Assembly (NCBI RefSeq): GCF_001649575.2
Contig: NC_051435.1
Coordinates: 3,049,381-3,113,380, forward strand
Direction: 5' to 3'
Origin: Kryptolebias marmoratus
Lineage: Eukaryota; Chordata; Actinopteri; Cyprinodontiformes; Rivulidae
DNA: 64,000 nt
Shown: one piece after another, positions 49,215 through 59,700 of the stretch
Layout of the letters: each line of letters begins with the position of its first letter
Position numbering within the stretch: the first letter of the stretch is position 1
Translations under genes and position numbers: made by a program
Notes under the pieces: generated by a model
What the model saw: the letters and a program-made list of their open reading frames with translations, nothing else
Told to the model about the DNA's origin: nothing
Database searches by the model: none

Positions 49215-50030
49215 TGAAGTTTTCAGCTTAAAAATGACCCGAACGAAAGCTAAAATCAGCAAAAAGGTGCCCAAAACCAGCACAACAGAAGCTAAAAGCT
49301 ACATTTAACTCATCAGATGCTAAAAGCTCAAATTTAGGAAAACAGTGGCTAAAAAACTATTTTAGCCAATCAGCTAAAATTTGGAAAAAAGGAAACTAAA
49401 ATCTACTACTGTGAATTAGTAAAACAGTACTTAAAATCCAAGATAAGCAAATCAGTTGCTAAAGCTAAAATTTGGTAAAAGCACAGCTTAATCCTAAATG
49501 AGCAAAACAGAAGCTAAAAGCTATGACCTGCAAAAAAAAACAGCTAAAACCTAAAACCAGCAGCTAATAGCTAAAAGTGCTAAAGCACAAGATGAAAGCC
49601 CAAACCAGCAAAACAGAAGCTAAAAGCTACGTTTAAGTCATCAGTTGCTAAAAGCTCAAATTAAGGAAAACAGTGGCTAAAAGACTATTTTAGCCAATCA
49701 GCGAAAATGTAAAAAAAAGGAAACTAAAATCTGATACTGTCAAAAACAGCAGCTAAAAGCATAAAACTAGTAAAACAGTACTTAAAATCCAAAATAAGCA
49801 AATCAGTTGCTAAAGCTAAAATTTAGTAAAAGCACAGCTAAATGAGCAAAACAGAAGCTAAAAGCTATGACCTGCAAAAAACTAGCTGAAACCTACAACC
49901 AGCAGCTAAAAGCTAAAAGTGGTCAAACACAAGATGAAAGCCCAAACCAGCAAAACAGTAGGTAAGAGCTAAAATCAGCTAAAAAAAATAACCTCTTTTA
50001 GCAAATCAGCTGCTAATTAGCTGTGTCACG
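49215..50030. repeat. Large GCTAAAAGC array with higher-order duplication
   Basis: The sequence consists of irregular GCTAAAAGCTA units separated by AAAACAG/ATCAGC spacers. A 330-340 bp segment is duplicated: GCTAAAAGCTAC starts at 49291 and 49619, and AAGATGAAAGCCC ends the units at 49589 and 49931. Shared marks in the same order are GTGGCTAAAA..CTATTTTAGCC, AAAAGGAAACTAAAATCT and ATGACCTGCAAAAAA. Confidence 0.85.
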
Positions 50031-50033
50031 GTT

Positions 50034-50300
50034 GGAGAGGATGATGAACCCAGGAGTTGCATGTTGACACAAGGAGCTTTTAAACTTCAAGGTTTTAATT
50101 CAAAAAGGCACAAAAAGAAAAAGCTGACGTTGCAGCACAGCTTCCAGAAGCAACAAGGAGCTCGAGGCGACCGAGAGGAGTAACCAGCCGAGGCATGAAG
50201 CCGCGTAACGCCAGACTGAGTTGGAGTGGAAACTGAGGGTGAGCGCGGACGGGGCGGGAGCTGAGGAAAAAAGGGGAATGGCACAGAGGAACACAAGAAG
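50034..50300 (-). repeat. Family C repeat (TGTCACGG start)
   Basis: Starts TGTCACGGTTGGAGAGGATG then ATGAACCCAGGAGTTGCATG, the reverse complement of the end at 19500-19552. The remainder (AGGAGCTTTTAAACTTCAAG and following) is A/G-rich. The minus-strand ORFs at 50087-50359 fall inside it. Confidence 0.5.
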
Positions 50301-50439
50301 GAACAAATGTACGCAGTAAGAACAGAAAATAAACATGCTAAAAAGAAAGAAACACACAAAAATCCAAGAAAAATCCTAAAAATACAGATCCAAACAAGCT
50401 GATAGCTTAAAACGAAGCAAGTAAACTGAAGCAGATTTC

Positions 50440-50515
50440 AAAAAGCTCAAAGTTTTACTGAGGTAGTAGCTGAGAGTCATTCACGTCACACAATCTGAGC
50501 ACTAACACATCTTAC
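50440..50515 (-). repeat. Family A dispersed repeat, fragment 9 (minus)
   Basis: The reverse complement gives GAATGACTCTCAGCTACTAC followed by CTCAGTAAAACT. Confidence 0.6.
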
Positions 50516-50559
50516 ATGATCTTATAATAACACCTGACATCCAGCCAACCAAAGCAGCT

Positions 50560-50562
<3 letters not shown>

Positions 50563-50589
<27 letters not shown>
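50563..50589. repeat. (TA)n microsatellite
   Basis: About 13 uninterrupted AT dinucleotides. Confidence 0.95.
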
Positions 50590-50592
<3 letters not shown>

Positions 50593-51019
50593 TTAAATGG
50601 CATGCAATGACAGTAAAACAACAGTCTTCATAAAAGTACGACATGATTACTTAGCTTGCTGTAATAAAGCTGTTTTATTGTAGAAGGTCATATTAAATGT
50701 AGGATGGAAGAGGTTTTCTTTAGTTTAACGGACGGTCAGATGTGTTTGTCTTACATAAACGGCTCTGAATCTGAAGGAATTTATTCTCTGCCGCTCTGCT
50801 TCTCCTTGGTGAACGCTCCTCCATGAGGCTTGGCGGATGCATCGAGGAAAACGTAACCTGAAAATAGACCCAGCAGCTTTTCATCTCGTTAAAGGAAGCT
50901 GGAGGAGGACGGGGGGGAGATTTAAATATTTACTTCATTAATCACGTTGTTGTTGCTGAAGCCTGCGACAGGAAGCTCAAAGACATCGAGCGCGGCACCA
51001 ACAGCCTCCGAACGATGGA
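50590..51019. other. Unassigned non-coding sequence
   Basis: Nothing recognised. Confidence 0.4.
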
Positions 51020-51305
51020 AAGTTAAAGGCCTGCCGTTCCTCGAAGGAATGCATGTCACCCGCCGCCTCTCAGGCCAAAGTTTCAGACCCTCTCGAGCTG
51101 AGAAACGGCAGAGTTATAACTGCTGTAAGTGTGTGATCTCATGCCATATGTCTTTGTGCATCATACGGATGAATCTCAGTATTTCTGTGCTTGCTGATGT
51201 TGCTATGTTGTGGCAGCCATCTTGAATGGGATGATGTTTCGCTTAAATCCGTCCACAGGTTCATGAGATATTTTGCTGACAGCAGACAAACACACACACA
51301 CGCGC
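51020..51305 (+). repeat. Family A dispersed repeat, near full-length copy 10
   Basis: Shows the 5' block (CCTCGAAGGAATGCATGTCA, CCCGCCGCC), a divergent middle, GTGGCAGCCATCTTGAATGG, AAATCCGTCCACAGG and TTCATGAGATATTTTGCTGA. It ends in a CAAACACACACACAC microsatellite. The apparent full unit is about 280-300 bp, with an AC-rich tail. Confidence 0.75.
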
Positions 51306-52289
51306 CTTCATCCTCGGCTGCTTTTGCAGGCTGTTTAAAACTTTACATCTTCAAGTGAAAGCTAAAAAAAGCTGACATTTAAACACGCATTTACTTAAGC
51401 TTCCCTGGCATTCTTTTATAACCCCGTCAGCTAAATTAATTTATTTTCTTGAGATTCTTTCTTGTAAAGGTGTTTATTAGTTTCGTGCCTCCCACTGGGA
51501 TGAACTGCACTCGGATTCAGGCAGCAGCAAACATTATTAGCGGCTTATCAGGAGATTACTCCGGACTCCGGTGTCAGATCTGCCTATCGGACGTCTTATT
51601 TGATGTAATAACAGAACGGGTCCACTCTGAAGGAAACGTTTCTCTCTGACCACCGGGACCCTCAGCAGAAAGCCAATATTAATATCCAGCAAGCTTTCCG
51701 TGTAGCTTAATGTTTCTTTTTCTCTCAGTAATCACACTTAAGATGCTGGGATGAAACCATGTTTGATTATTTTCTTTTACCAGGACTGTTTTTAAAGCTG
51801 ACATGAGAGAATGGGTCAGACGTTATTTACTTTGAAACATCAGCTCTCAAAAGAGTTTTCTTTAATGTTTTGAGAAACCCGTTGACTTCGAGTTCATCTG
51901 ATTCCCCCGAATGAAAAGCTTTTATTGATAAGAGAATAAAGCCTGTTGGTACTTTAAAGTAAAACGATTTAGCTCTGTTTATCCAACGCCTGTGGTTCAT
52001 ATTACAAAATCTGAGTTAAATTCACTTTTTTTCCAGTCATCTTCGTCTTGTTTTATATGCAAAATTATTGTTTTTATCTGTCGGCATCACGCTTCTCCAT
52101 CTTCAAACATGAATGTCACATGAGGGTCTCCCTCGGTTGGTAATCTGCGACACGTTCCACATCCTGGCATCGTGGTGGGGGGAGCAGGAAGGTCTGACTT
52201 CAGGTCACCTGGTTTCAGGACCCCGATGGCCTCCTGAGACGTCACAGTCTGTCAACAAGACACATGGACTGCCTGCATCTGACAAGTTA
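51306..52289. other. Unassigned non-coding sequence
   Basis: The plus-strand ORF 51449-51649 is domainless. Nothing else recognised. Confidence 0.4.
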
Positions 52290-52800
52290 CGGTTTTCAGA
52301 CAAACACCAAACAAGTTTAAAGCTTTTATTTCGTCGACCGGCAGCTAAAGGATCAGCAGACTTGCGGGATGTCGCCAGGCAGGTAAGGCTGCCGTAGAGC
52401 GTGAGTTGTGTGGACAGATCTTTCCGTAAGGTGGCAGACTTAGTTGGAGGATCCAGAAGTAGGTCAAGGGTCAGAGAGCCGAAAACAAATCCGAATATCC
52501 GATATCCAGTGGGCAGAAACGAGATCAGAAGCCAGGAGTCAGAATCACCAGGAGCACCAGGCACGGAGCAGGCAAGAGTCAATGGTCAAAGGACGAGAGC
52601 TCAGGCATGAACTTGAAAATAACGCTGGACGTTCACCAGGCGAACCGTTCAATAATCTGGCACTGATCTGGTGAGGGTGGAGAGCTGAAGTAGGGCGGAG
52701 AACAGGTGAACAAGATCAGGGTGATTACTGTGGCAGAAACAGAGAAACAGATAGACAAGGCATGGACCAAGATGGACCAGACAGACTGTGACAGCATCAT
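52290..52800 (-). repeat. Family D repeat ending ..CTGTGACA
   Basis: An A/G-rich block (CGAGATCAGAAGCCAGGAGT, GCACCAGGCACGGAGCAGGC, ACGCTGGACGTTCACCAGGC, CTGTGACAGC at about 52786-52795) of the kind found in fish LTR-like or hAT-like repeats with TGTCA/TGACA ends. The left boundary is uncertain. Overlapping ORFs on both strands (52113-52903) belong to it and are not taken as genes. Confidence 0.45.
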
Positions 52801-52948
52801 GCTGAGGTTCTCACATCTTCCCGCGGTCAGACATGTGGAATCAGCTCAGCGCCGGTCTGCAGGATCACAAGGATCCTGCAGATCCTGGTATGCAGGATCC
52901 TGAGGAACAGAAACAACATCTGTGGGTCGGCGTAATGCAGGAGAGGAT

Positions 52949-53112
52949 TTAACCCTCTCAAGGCAGACGTTGCAGATTTGCAACAGCGAATTGCATATAC
53001 CTAATTACTCCACATTCATATTTTATGAGCCTTATTTTACTCAGATAATAATTTCCCCAAATATCTGATTTTTCCTGTTACTAAAACTTAATTTGAGCCT
53101 GAGAGGATTTAA
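52949..53112. mobile_element. TTAA-flanked MITE (piggyBac/Looper-like)
   Basis: TTAA at 52949-52952 is followed by CCCTCTCAAGGC. The right end reads GCCTGAGAGGA followed by TTAA (53109-53112), so the ends form a roughly 12-bp imperfect inverted repeat inside a TTAA target duplication. Length is 164 bp with no coding capacity. The TTAA target and CCCTCT ends fit the piggyBac superfamily; Kolobok also targets TTAA. Confidence 0.6.
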
Positions 53113-54082
53113 CAGCTGGATCAGCTGAATCACTACTTGTTTCAAAGTTCAGGGTTTCCTATTTGTCTCCCATGGGAGAATTTTCACTGGGTTCTACTCG
53201 GACTAGCCATTAGCTTGTCTACCCGGTCAAAATAAACTTTATTTTGTCCAAAGTAGGACAAGAAGTTATACATCCAGATCAGATGAGTCTGAGTCTCAGC
53301 CTCCTTTTCAGTCCAAACTTCAGTCTGAAATGATTAAAGTGGCGTACAGAGCGGTCCTGATGTGATTGCATCACCTCAAAGGAGTTGTGTTTTTGCTGCA
53401 GCGGAGCAGAATGGGTTGTAAATGAGTCAGAGTTTGTCTTGGGGCCTGCCTCTGGTTTAAACCTGTAATGTGATTATTTCAGCGCGGTTTCATCGTCCGG
53501 CCTGATTGAAAGGCTGGTGGGTTAATCTTCCACCTGTGATCTGACTGGATTTATCACGTTTGTCATTCAGCTGTCTGTTAGAGCGGCGCAGGAAGCCCTT
53601 CACATTAATGAAGCTGCCATCAAATAATCAGCCTCAGAAAATTAGACTGATCTGATTTAAGAAAACTCAAGTACTTTCAGTCTTAAGTCAACTATTTTAT
53701 AGACTTCATGGTTCAGATCTTTTGCAGTGGGGTTCTGTGAAAGGGTTATAAGCAAATAATATCCTGCCTGTTTTAGATAGTCCTTTCAATGTCCTGCTGT
53801 GGAGAAATAAAGTTTAATTTTGACTCGGTTGACAAACTAGTGGCTAGCCAGAGTGGAACCAAGACCAAAGTGGATTTCTGTCACCTTAAAACAAGTCAGT
53901 CTCAAACGTTTTGTTGTGATTCACGTCAGCGCTATTTTATAAACCTTTACACCACCAGTTATACTTATTTATTTGTCAGAGACAATGCAACAACAATGCA
54001 GACTAACATGTGGACTTTTATCCAACAGCTAATTGGCAAACGTTATCCCTGGCTAGGCTTTCCTAACGTCCAATATAGTGTC
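53113..54082. other. Unassigned non-coding sequence
   Basis: The plus-strand ORF 53789-54085 (98 codons) ends at the TAA repeat and has no recognised domain. Nothing else seen. Confidence 0.4.

Positions 54083-54158
<76 letters not shown>
54083..54158. repeat. (TAA)n microsatellite
   Basis: About 25 uninterrupted TAA units, followed by a short (GAA)n. Confidence 0.97.
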
Positions 54159-54161
<3 letters not shown>

Positions 54162-54439
54162 AAGAAGAAGAATCCATATCACATGCATTAATTAGGTATA
54201 AAATAATGTCTGAATAAAAAAATTACAACATAACAAAATTTTGACATCCAAATTTATTTATTTTTTGCTTGAATTCTGAATTATAAATGTAAGTGCTAAA
54301 AGCGGCAGCAGGAGTGAGCTGTAGCACGTCCTGTTCAGCCTGTGGGTACTTCCTGCAGGAATGTCTTAGCAATCCTGCAAAAAAATAATGTACAGAAAAA
54401 TATAAAAAACTCCCATCTTGCTCTATTTTCTTCCACATG

Positions 54440-54940
54440 AGGAGTTCCACCTCACTTCAACCTGGGGTCCTCTACCAGAGGCCTGGTATCTTCAGGATTC
54501 TGTTCAGTATCTTAGCTGTTCCTGGGACTGAGCTCTTCTGGACAGAGATCTCTGAGGTTCTTCCTGGGATCTGTTGGAGCCACTCTTTCAGTTTGGTGCT
54601 CTGATGACCACTGGCACCACTGAGGCCTTGACTCTCCACAGCTTCTCTGTTTCCTCTTTCAGCCCTTGGTGTTCCTCCAGCTTCTTCCTGATGTTACAGT
54701 CACTTTGCATGTCTACATCTATCACCGCTGCTTTCTTCTGCAGCTCGTCGACCACCACGATATCTGATTGGTTAGAAGTTAGATGTCCCTGTACACTATT
54801 CCAGCTATGTGGTTATGGCGTTCCATGTACGCTTTGCATGCCTGCATCTTACATCCTGCTGTTATGTGCTGGACTGTCTCAGAGGCATCTTTGCACAGCC
54901 TGCATCTTGGTTACTGTCTGGTTTGATAGACCTTCTTTTG
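54440..54940 (-). pseudogene. Restriction-endonuclease-type non-LTR retrotransposon, 3' pol remnant
   Basis: Minus-strand translation gives PRCRLCKDASETVQHITAGC (about 54908-54850), a C-x2-C-x8-H-x4-C zinc knuckle. After a deletion it gives SDIVVVDELQKKAAVIDVDM, then NIRKKLEEHQGLKEE and WRVKASVVPVVI. The knuckle followed by a D..x12-14..D block is the C-terminal arrangement of R2/R4-like elements, which cut with a restriction-enzyme-like endonuclease, as Rex6/Dong does in fish. After VVPVVI the frame is lost, then resumes as LKEWLQQIPGRTSEI and KILNRILKIPGLW. The plus-strand ORF 54574-54966 is the antisense shadow. Frameshifts and a deletion between the two blocks make the copy inactive. Confidence 0.8.
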
Positions 54941-55699
54941 GTTTAAAACTTTGTTTAACCTCTTGATGTTCTGTAGCAAAGTTGTGGGACAACACCACTA
55001 CACCAACCTGCTGACTCAGCTGAGCTGTGATGGCTGAGTGTGTTAGGTGTTGGAGTCTAAATCAAATGGGGAGTCTCTGTGCAGTTTCACACCCTGGTGA
55101 TAAACCAGATGAACAAAACAGATGATTTAAAAGGTCTAATTTACACAAGGAGCTGGAGATTTATCAAAATTAAATAAACACAAACGCCACAACACTGTAA
55201 ATCCAACAACCATAAACATTTAAGTTGTATCATTCAGAACTGGCCTAGTTTTTGTTGTTATTCTGTCAGGTTCCTTCATTGCAGGAGAAATAATATACAT
55301 TTTAACTGAATGAATAGCTGCATAAAAGCTGTAACAGATCATTTCTTTCCTTCAGAGTGAGACTGAAAGATCATTAAATCTCTGAATTTTCCTGCAGTTT
55401 ACTGACTTCAGGAAAGCTGCTGTCAGATCTAATAATCAAACTGCTATTTTTACTTTTGCCCTAAAACCACATTCAGATACTCATAACTTGCAGAAGGAAT
55501 CTTTCCGTATGAAGTAATTGTTTCAGCTGAAAATCCCCTCTGGTTTCAACAAAAAACCTTTTTTTAATTATTCCCCAAATGACTTTTACTTTATGTGGCA
55601 ATGTGACCTAATCTGCAGGGGAAAATATATGTTTGGTGAAAATGTCTTTCTTAGCTCAAAAGACAGAAATAGATGCTTTAAACAAAAATGTGCCACTGC
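54941..55699. other. Unassigned non-coding sequence
   Basis: May contain further diverged retrotransposon sequence adjoining the remnant to the left, but nothing can be defended. Confidence 0.35.
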
Positions 55700-55914
55700 C
55701 TATGTGCGTTTTAAACTGAGATCATGTTGTGATGAAAACAGCAAGGCTGAAGCTGTTTTGGTCAAACCTTGAAAATAACATTATGTGTGATCTTAAGCAA
55801 TATTGCAAGATCTAGTGCAACCTGTTAGAGCTCAGATTATGCGTTGTGGATGACTGTCAGCTATGGTCATACCAGATTTTAGCTCAGTTGTTGTAGCCAT
55901 TCCAGGTGAGGGAG
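55700..55914 (+). repeat. Family A dispersed repeat, copy 11
   Basis: CTGAAGCTGTTTTGGTCAAA, CCTTGAAAATAACATTATGT, GATGACTGTCAGCTATGGTC and CATACCAGATTTTAGCTCAG. The first two segments match copy 12 (57500-57540), revealing another part of the family. Confidence 0.7.
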
Positions 55915-56318
55915 GCCATCAAGCTGAAGAAAGCGTCCAGTTGGACCTTGTTAGCTGGTAGGACTCCAGAGGCAGCTCCCCTGTGGTCACAAACTTTGGG
56001 TAGTGACCAAAAGAACAAGACGGTGGATACAGGTGGTCAAAATGAGTTTTTTCTGCAGGGTAGTTGGAGTCTCTTTTAGAGATTAGGTGAAATGTTTGGT
56101 TATCCTGGAGGGAATCGGAGTAGAGCCGCTGCTCCTCAACATCTAGAGGAGCCAGTTGAGGTGGTTCAGGCATCTAGTAAGGATGTCTCCTGGACATCTG
56201 TTACAAGCATGTCCAACTGGGAGGAGACCCCGGGGAAGACCCAGGAGACGCTGGAGAGACTGTCAGCTGGCCTGGGAACACCGAGATGTCTGGGCTTCCT
56301 GCTCAAGCTGCTGCAGAT
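55915..56318 (+). pseudogene. Non-LTR retrotransposon pol C-terminus ((GATG)n-tailed family)
   Basis: In one plus frame the sequence reads VEPLLLNI, a TAG stop at 56144-56146, then [38 protein letters not shown] and LAWE. The RWxxHLxRM and PTGxRPRGRPRxRWxD motifs are the conserved C-terminal tail of fish LINE reverse-transcriptase proteins. Upstream (55985-56100) is a diverged continuation. The in-frame stop and frame changes show a dead copy. Clade assignment (RTE/Rex-type) rests on the tail and is inference. ORFs at 55919-56173 (minus) and 56092-56460 (plus) are other frames of it. Confidence 0.75.
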
Positions 56319-56448
56319 GATGGATGGATGGATGGATGGATGGATGGATGGATGGATGGATGGATGGATGGATGGATGGATGGATGGATGGACGGATGGA
56401 CGGACGGATGGATGGATGGATGGATGGATGGATGGATGGATGGATGGA
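56319..56448. repeat. (GGAT)n tail/microsatellite
   Basis: About 32 GGAT units with a few GGAC interruptions (about 56391-56408). It directly continues the LINE end, so it is most simply an expanded retrotransposon tail. Confidence 0.95.
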
Positions 56449-57409
56449 ATTCTGCTATAAACTAGGATTGTTTAGTGGAATAAAACAATATTAATGATGG
56501 TTTAAAAGAAAATTGCTGAAAAAAATAACAATAGTTGAAGCTGTCTCAAAAAAAAAAAAAGAAAAGTGAAACATTTCTCTATTTTAGTGTCAAAATGTCT
56601 GCAGCAGTCTGTAAGACACCACTGCATTTAAAAATGTTTTAGGCTAACTTTGACTGTCCTCATATGTATTTTCTTCATTTATAGAGAAGTTTATATCTTC
56701 AACTTGATTTGAATGACTTTTAAGCCCGATAAATAAAAAAAAAAGAAACTTTTTTCTTTCTTTCTTTCAAAAATAAAGTACGATTTGTTTGGTTTTGTTT
56801 CCCTTACAGCTGAAATTATGTAAAGAAAAACATGGAGACATCTGCTTTGGGATATTTACATCATTGGGCAGCTTTTCTCTGTTTTAAATCTTTGGGACTG
56901 TAAAGACTCGTCTCCCTCCTGACGGATAATAAATCACCTCTCCGAGTTTAAATTATCTCTGAGGCTTGACGCGGCTCCAGATGATGCTGAGGGAACAGAT
57001 GTCTCGGTAATAAACAGTAATGCACTCATGATTGTGTCTGTCTTCCTTTTGACACCCCATAGAAAGCGCCGTGTGATTCAGGCTTTTTATTCAGCTTTAG
57101 GCTTCATAGCTGGACGGTCTGAGAGGGAATGAACTGTGCAGATACTTCCTTACACAGCAGGAGGCGATATATAAGCGTCAGAACATCAACCTGGGAGCTG
57201 TTTTCATTTACTGCTCCCTGACAACATCACCTGTATTCAGACAGATAACGAAATGGTCACAGAAATCTGCAGGGAGTTTCACAATAAAACCAGCAGGCGG
57301 CTCAGACTGTGTCCTGATTTACAAATGGACAACCCTACCAACACACAGGACCATCTTTTCTCAACAAATAACTTGTTTAAATCATTTGTAACGAAGCAGA
57401 ATGAAATAA
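56449..57409. other. Unassigned non-coding sequence
   Basis: Nothing recognised apart from short A-rich runs. Confidence 0.4.
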
Positions 57410-57640
57410 AGGTCTAACATTCCTGCAAGGAATGCATAATGCCCGCCTTCTTTTATGCAAAAATTTTAAAAAAGAGTTGTAAAGTTGTAGCTGATTTGGT
57501 CAAATCTTGAAAATTACAATCTGTGTGTTTCATGCAATATCAAAAGCTCTCACACACAAAGTTTGTAGTCAAATCTTACCCTAATATCTGTAAAACTGAC
57601 GGACTTATAGTCATTTCAATGCATTTCTAGGGGGAAAATA
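57410..57640 (+). repeat. Family A dispersed repeat, copy 12
   Basis: CCTGCAAGGAATGCATAATG, CCCGCC, GTTGTAGCTGATTTGGTCAA, ATCTTGAAAATTACAATCTG and ATATCTGTAAAACTGACGGA. The 5' and middle blocks are well kept; the CTCAGCTACTACC core is not. Confidence 0.7.
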
Positions 57641-58099
57641 TTTGTAAAGCAAGTGAATATATTAAAAGTATAAAAGATATGAAGTGGCTCATGTAGCAGA
57701 AACTATACAGAAGCAGCTGGATTACAAAAAGATGTGCAGAAAAATAAAAATAGTTTTCACACATTTAAATATCAAAGAAAAAAAACAATGTCACTACATT
57801 ATGTCCAGAGCTTGAAAGTCAGAAATAAACAGCAGGTCAAACGATGTCATGATTTCTTTTGGCTTTTAGCTGCAGAGACAGACGTCTTCTCTTGTTTCAA
57901 GTCGGAAATCGTGAGATTAAGATGTGGGAAAATTCACACGTCGCCTCAGGAAATTCCATCAGAGCTTTTCTGCAGATTCCAACATGTGACCTGAGCCTGG
58001 AGGTGGAGGAGCGCAGAACGGTGTGAGTAACGGCTCTGCAGGATTAGTCTCACAGGCAGGCGCATTCTTGTCCACTGACGTCCCCAATATGTGGACAAA

Positions 58100-59268
58100 A
58101 GCACAATAAGAGCACACACACTGAGACAGACGCTGAGACACACACTGAAATACACAAGTGAGACACACACACACTGAGACAGACGCTGAGACACACACTA
58201 AAATACACACGCTAAACACACAGAGACACACAGATGCACTTACTGAGGCACACACACTGAGGCACACACACTGAGACATAAGCTGAGACACACACTGAAA
58301 TACAAATGCTAAACACACAGGCTGAGACACACACACGGAGACACACAGAGAGACATGCTGAGATGCACATATTGAGACACACACACTGAGACACACACAC
58401 GCAGACACACACACAGAGACACACGCTAAGACACACACACAGAGACACACACACGCTGAGACACACTGAGACACACACACAGAGACACACGCTGAGACAC
58501 ACACACTGAGACACACATGCTGAGACACACACACTGAGACACACACACTGAGACACACACACAGAGACACACGCTGAGACACACACACTGAGACACACGC
58601 TGAGACACACACACTGAGACACACACACTGAGACACACATGCTGAGACACACACACCGAGACACACACACATCGAGACACACGCTAAGACACACACACCG
58701 AGACACACACACACAGACACACACTGAGACACACACACACAGACACACACNNNNNNNNNNNNNNNNNNNNNNNNNNNNNNNNNNNNNNNNNNNNNNNNNN
58801 NNNNNNNNNNNNNNNNNNNNNNNNNNNNNNNNNNNNNNNNNNNNNNNNNNNNNNNNNNNNNNNNNNNNNNNNNNNNNNNNNNNNNNNNNNNNNNNNNNNN
58901 NNNNNNNNNNNNNNNNNNNNNNNNNNNNNNNNNNNNNNNNNNNNNNNNNNNNNNNNNNNNNNNNNNNNNNNNNNNNNNNNNNNNNNNNNNNNNNNNNNNN
59001 NNNNNNNNNNNNNNNNNNNNNNNNNNNNNNNNNNNNNNNNNNNNNNNNNNNNNNNNNNNNNNNNNNNNNNNNNNNNNNNNNNNNNCACAGACACACACTG
59101 AGACACACACACAGAGACACACTGAGACACACACACTGAGACACACACACAGAGACACACTGAGACACACACACAGAGACACACTGAGACACACACACAG
59201 AGACACACTGAGACACACACACTGAGACACACAGAGACACACACAGAGACACACACACACACACACTC
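58100..59268. repeat. CA-rich compound minisatellite (GAGACACACAC units)
   Basis: Units such as GAGACACACACACTGAGACA and GAGACACACGCTGAGACACA repeat with 10-22 bp spacing and many variants. The left edge (58100-58330) is more diverged, with AAATACACA interruptions. All long ORFs here (up to 442 codons, CVCLSVCV on one strand and THRDTHTQ on the other) come from the repeat and are not genes. Confidence 0.97.
58751..59085. other. Assembly gap (335 N)
   Basis: 335 N within the CA-rich minisatellite. The true array length is unknown. Confidence 0.98.
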
Positions 59269-59544
59269 TCTCCAACCACTGACTCATTTTTTCTGCCTTT
59301 AAGGTTTTTTATAGAAAATATATTTGTTATTTTCCAGAGCAGCTTAGTTTGTTTCTTTAAGAGAAGAAACTGAAGACTTTATCACCCTAATGTGTGTTTT
59401 TCTGTTTTTATCAGGTTTAAATAAATAACGCCTGTAGTTTCCTGTTCAAATCCTCGATGCAACGCTCACCTCGTGAAGGGCGGGCAATCATGTAATTTCC
59501 TCTGTCTGTGTCTGATCCGAAAGTAACAACTGGATCCATGTCTG

Positions 59545-59700
59545 TTAAAATCAACCTGATTCAAAATGGCCGACACGCAGTCATTTTCACAGATACTGAG
59601 CTAAAATGTGGCGTGGTAGTAGCTGAAGATCATCCCCATCCAGTACTCTGAGCACTGACGGATTGTGCAATATCTGTGCTTAAAACTTAAGCGTGCAACT
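59545..59700 (-). repeat. Family A dispersed repeat, copy 13 (minus)
   Basis: The reverse complement gives GATCTTCAGCTACTACCACG, CCACATTTTAGCTCAGTATC and TGTGAAAATGACTGCGTG, then GGCCATTTTGAATCAGG. Confidence 0.7.

Noticed and set aside
54574..54966. 130-codon plus-strand ORF
   Set aside because: It is the antisense of a retrotransposon zinc-knuckle/endonuclease remnant.
58330..58740. Regularly spaced repeats that could suggest a CRISPR array
   Set aside because: The units are short, variable and lack unique spacers, and the context is a vertebrate CA minisatellite.
57959..59287. ORF of 442 codons and related ORFs of 355, 192 and 166 codons
   Set aside because: They are translations of the CA-rich minisatellite and its N gap; all frames on both strands stay open.
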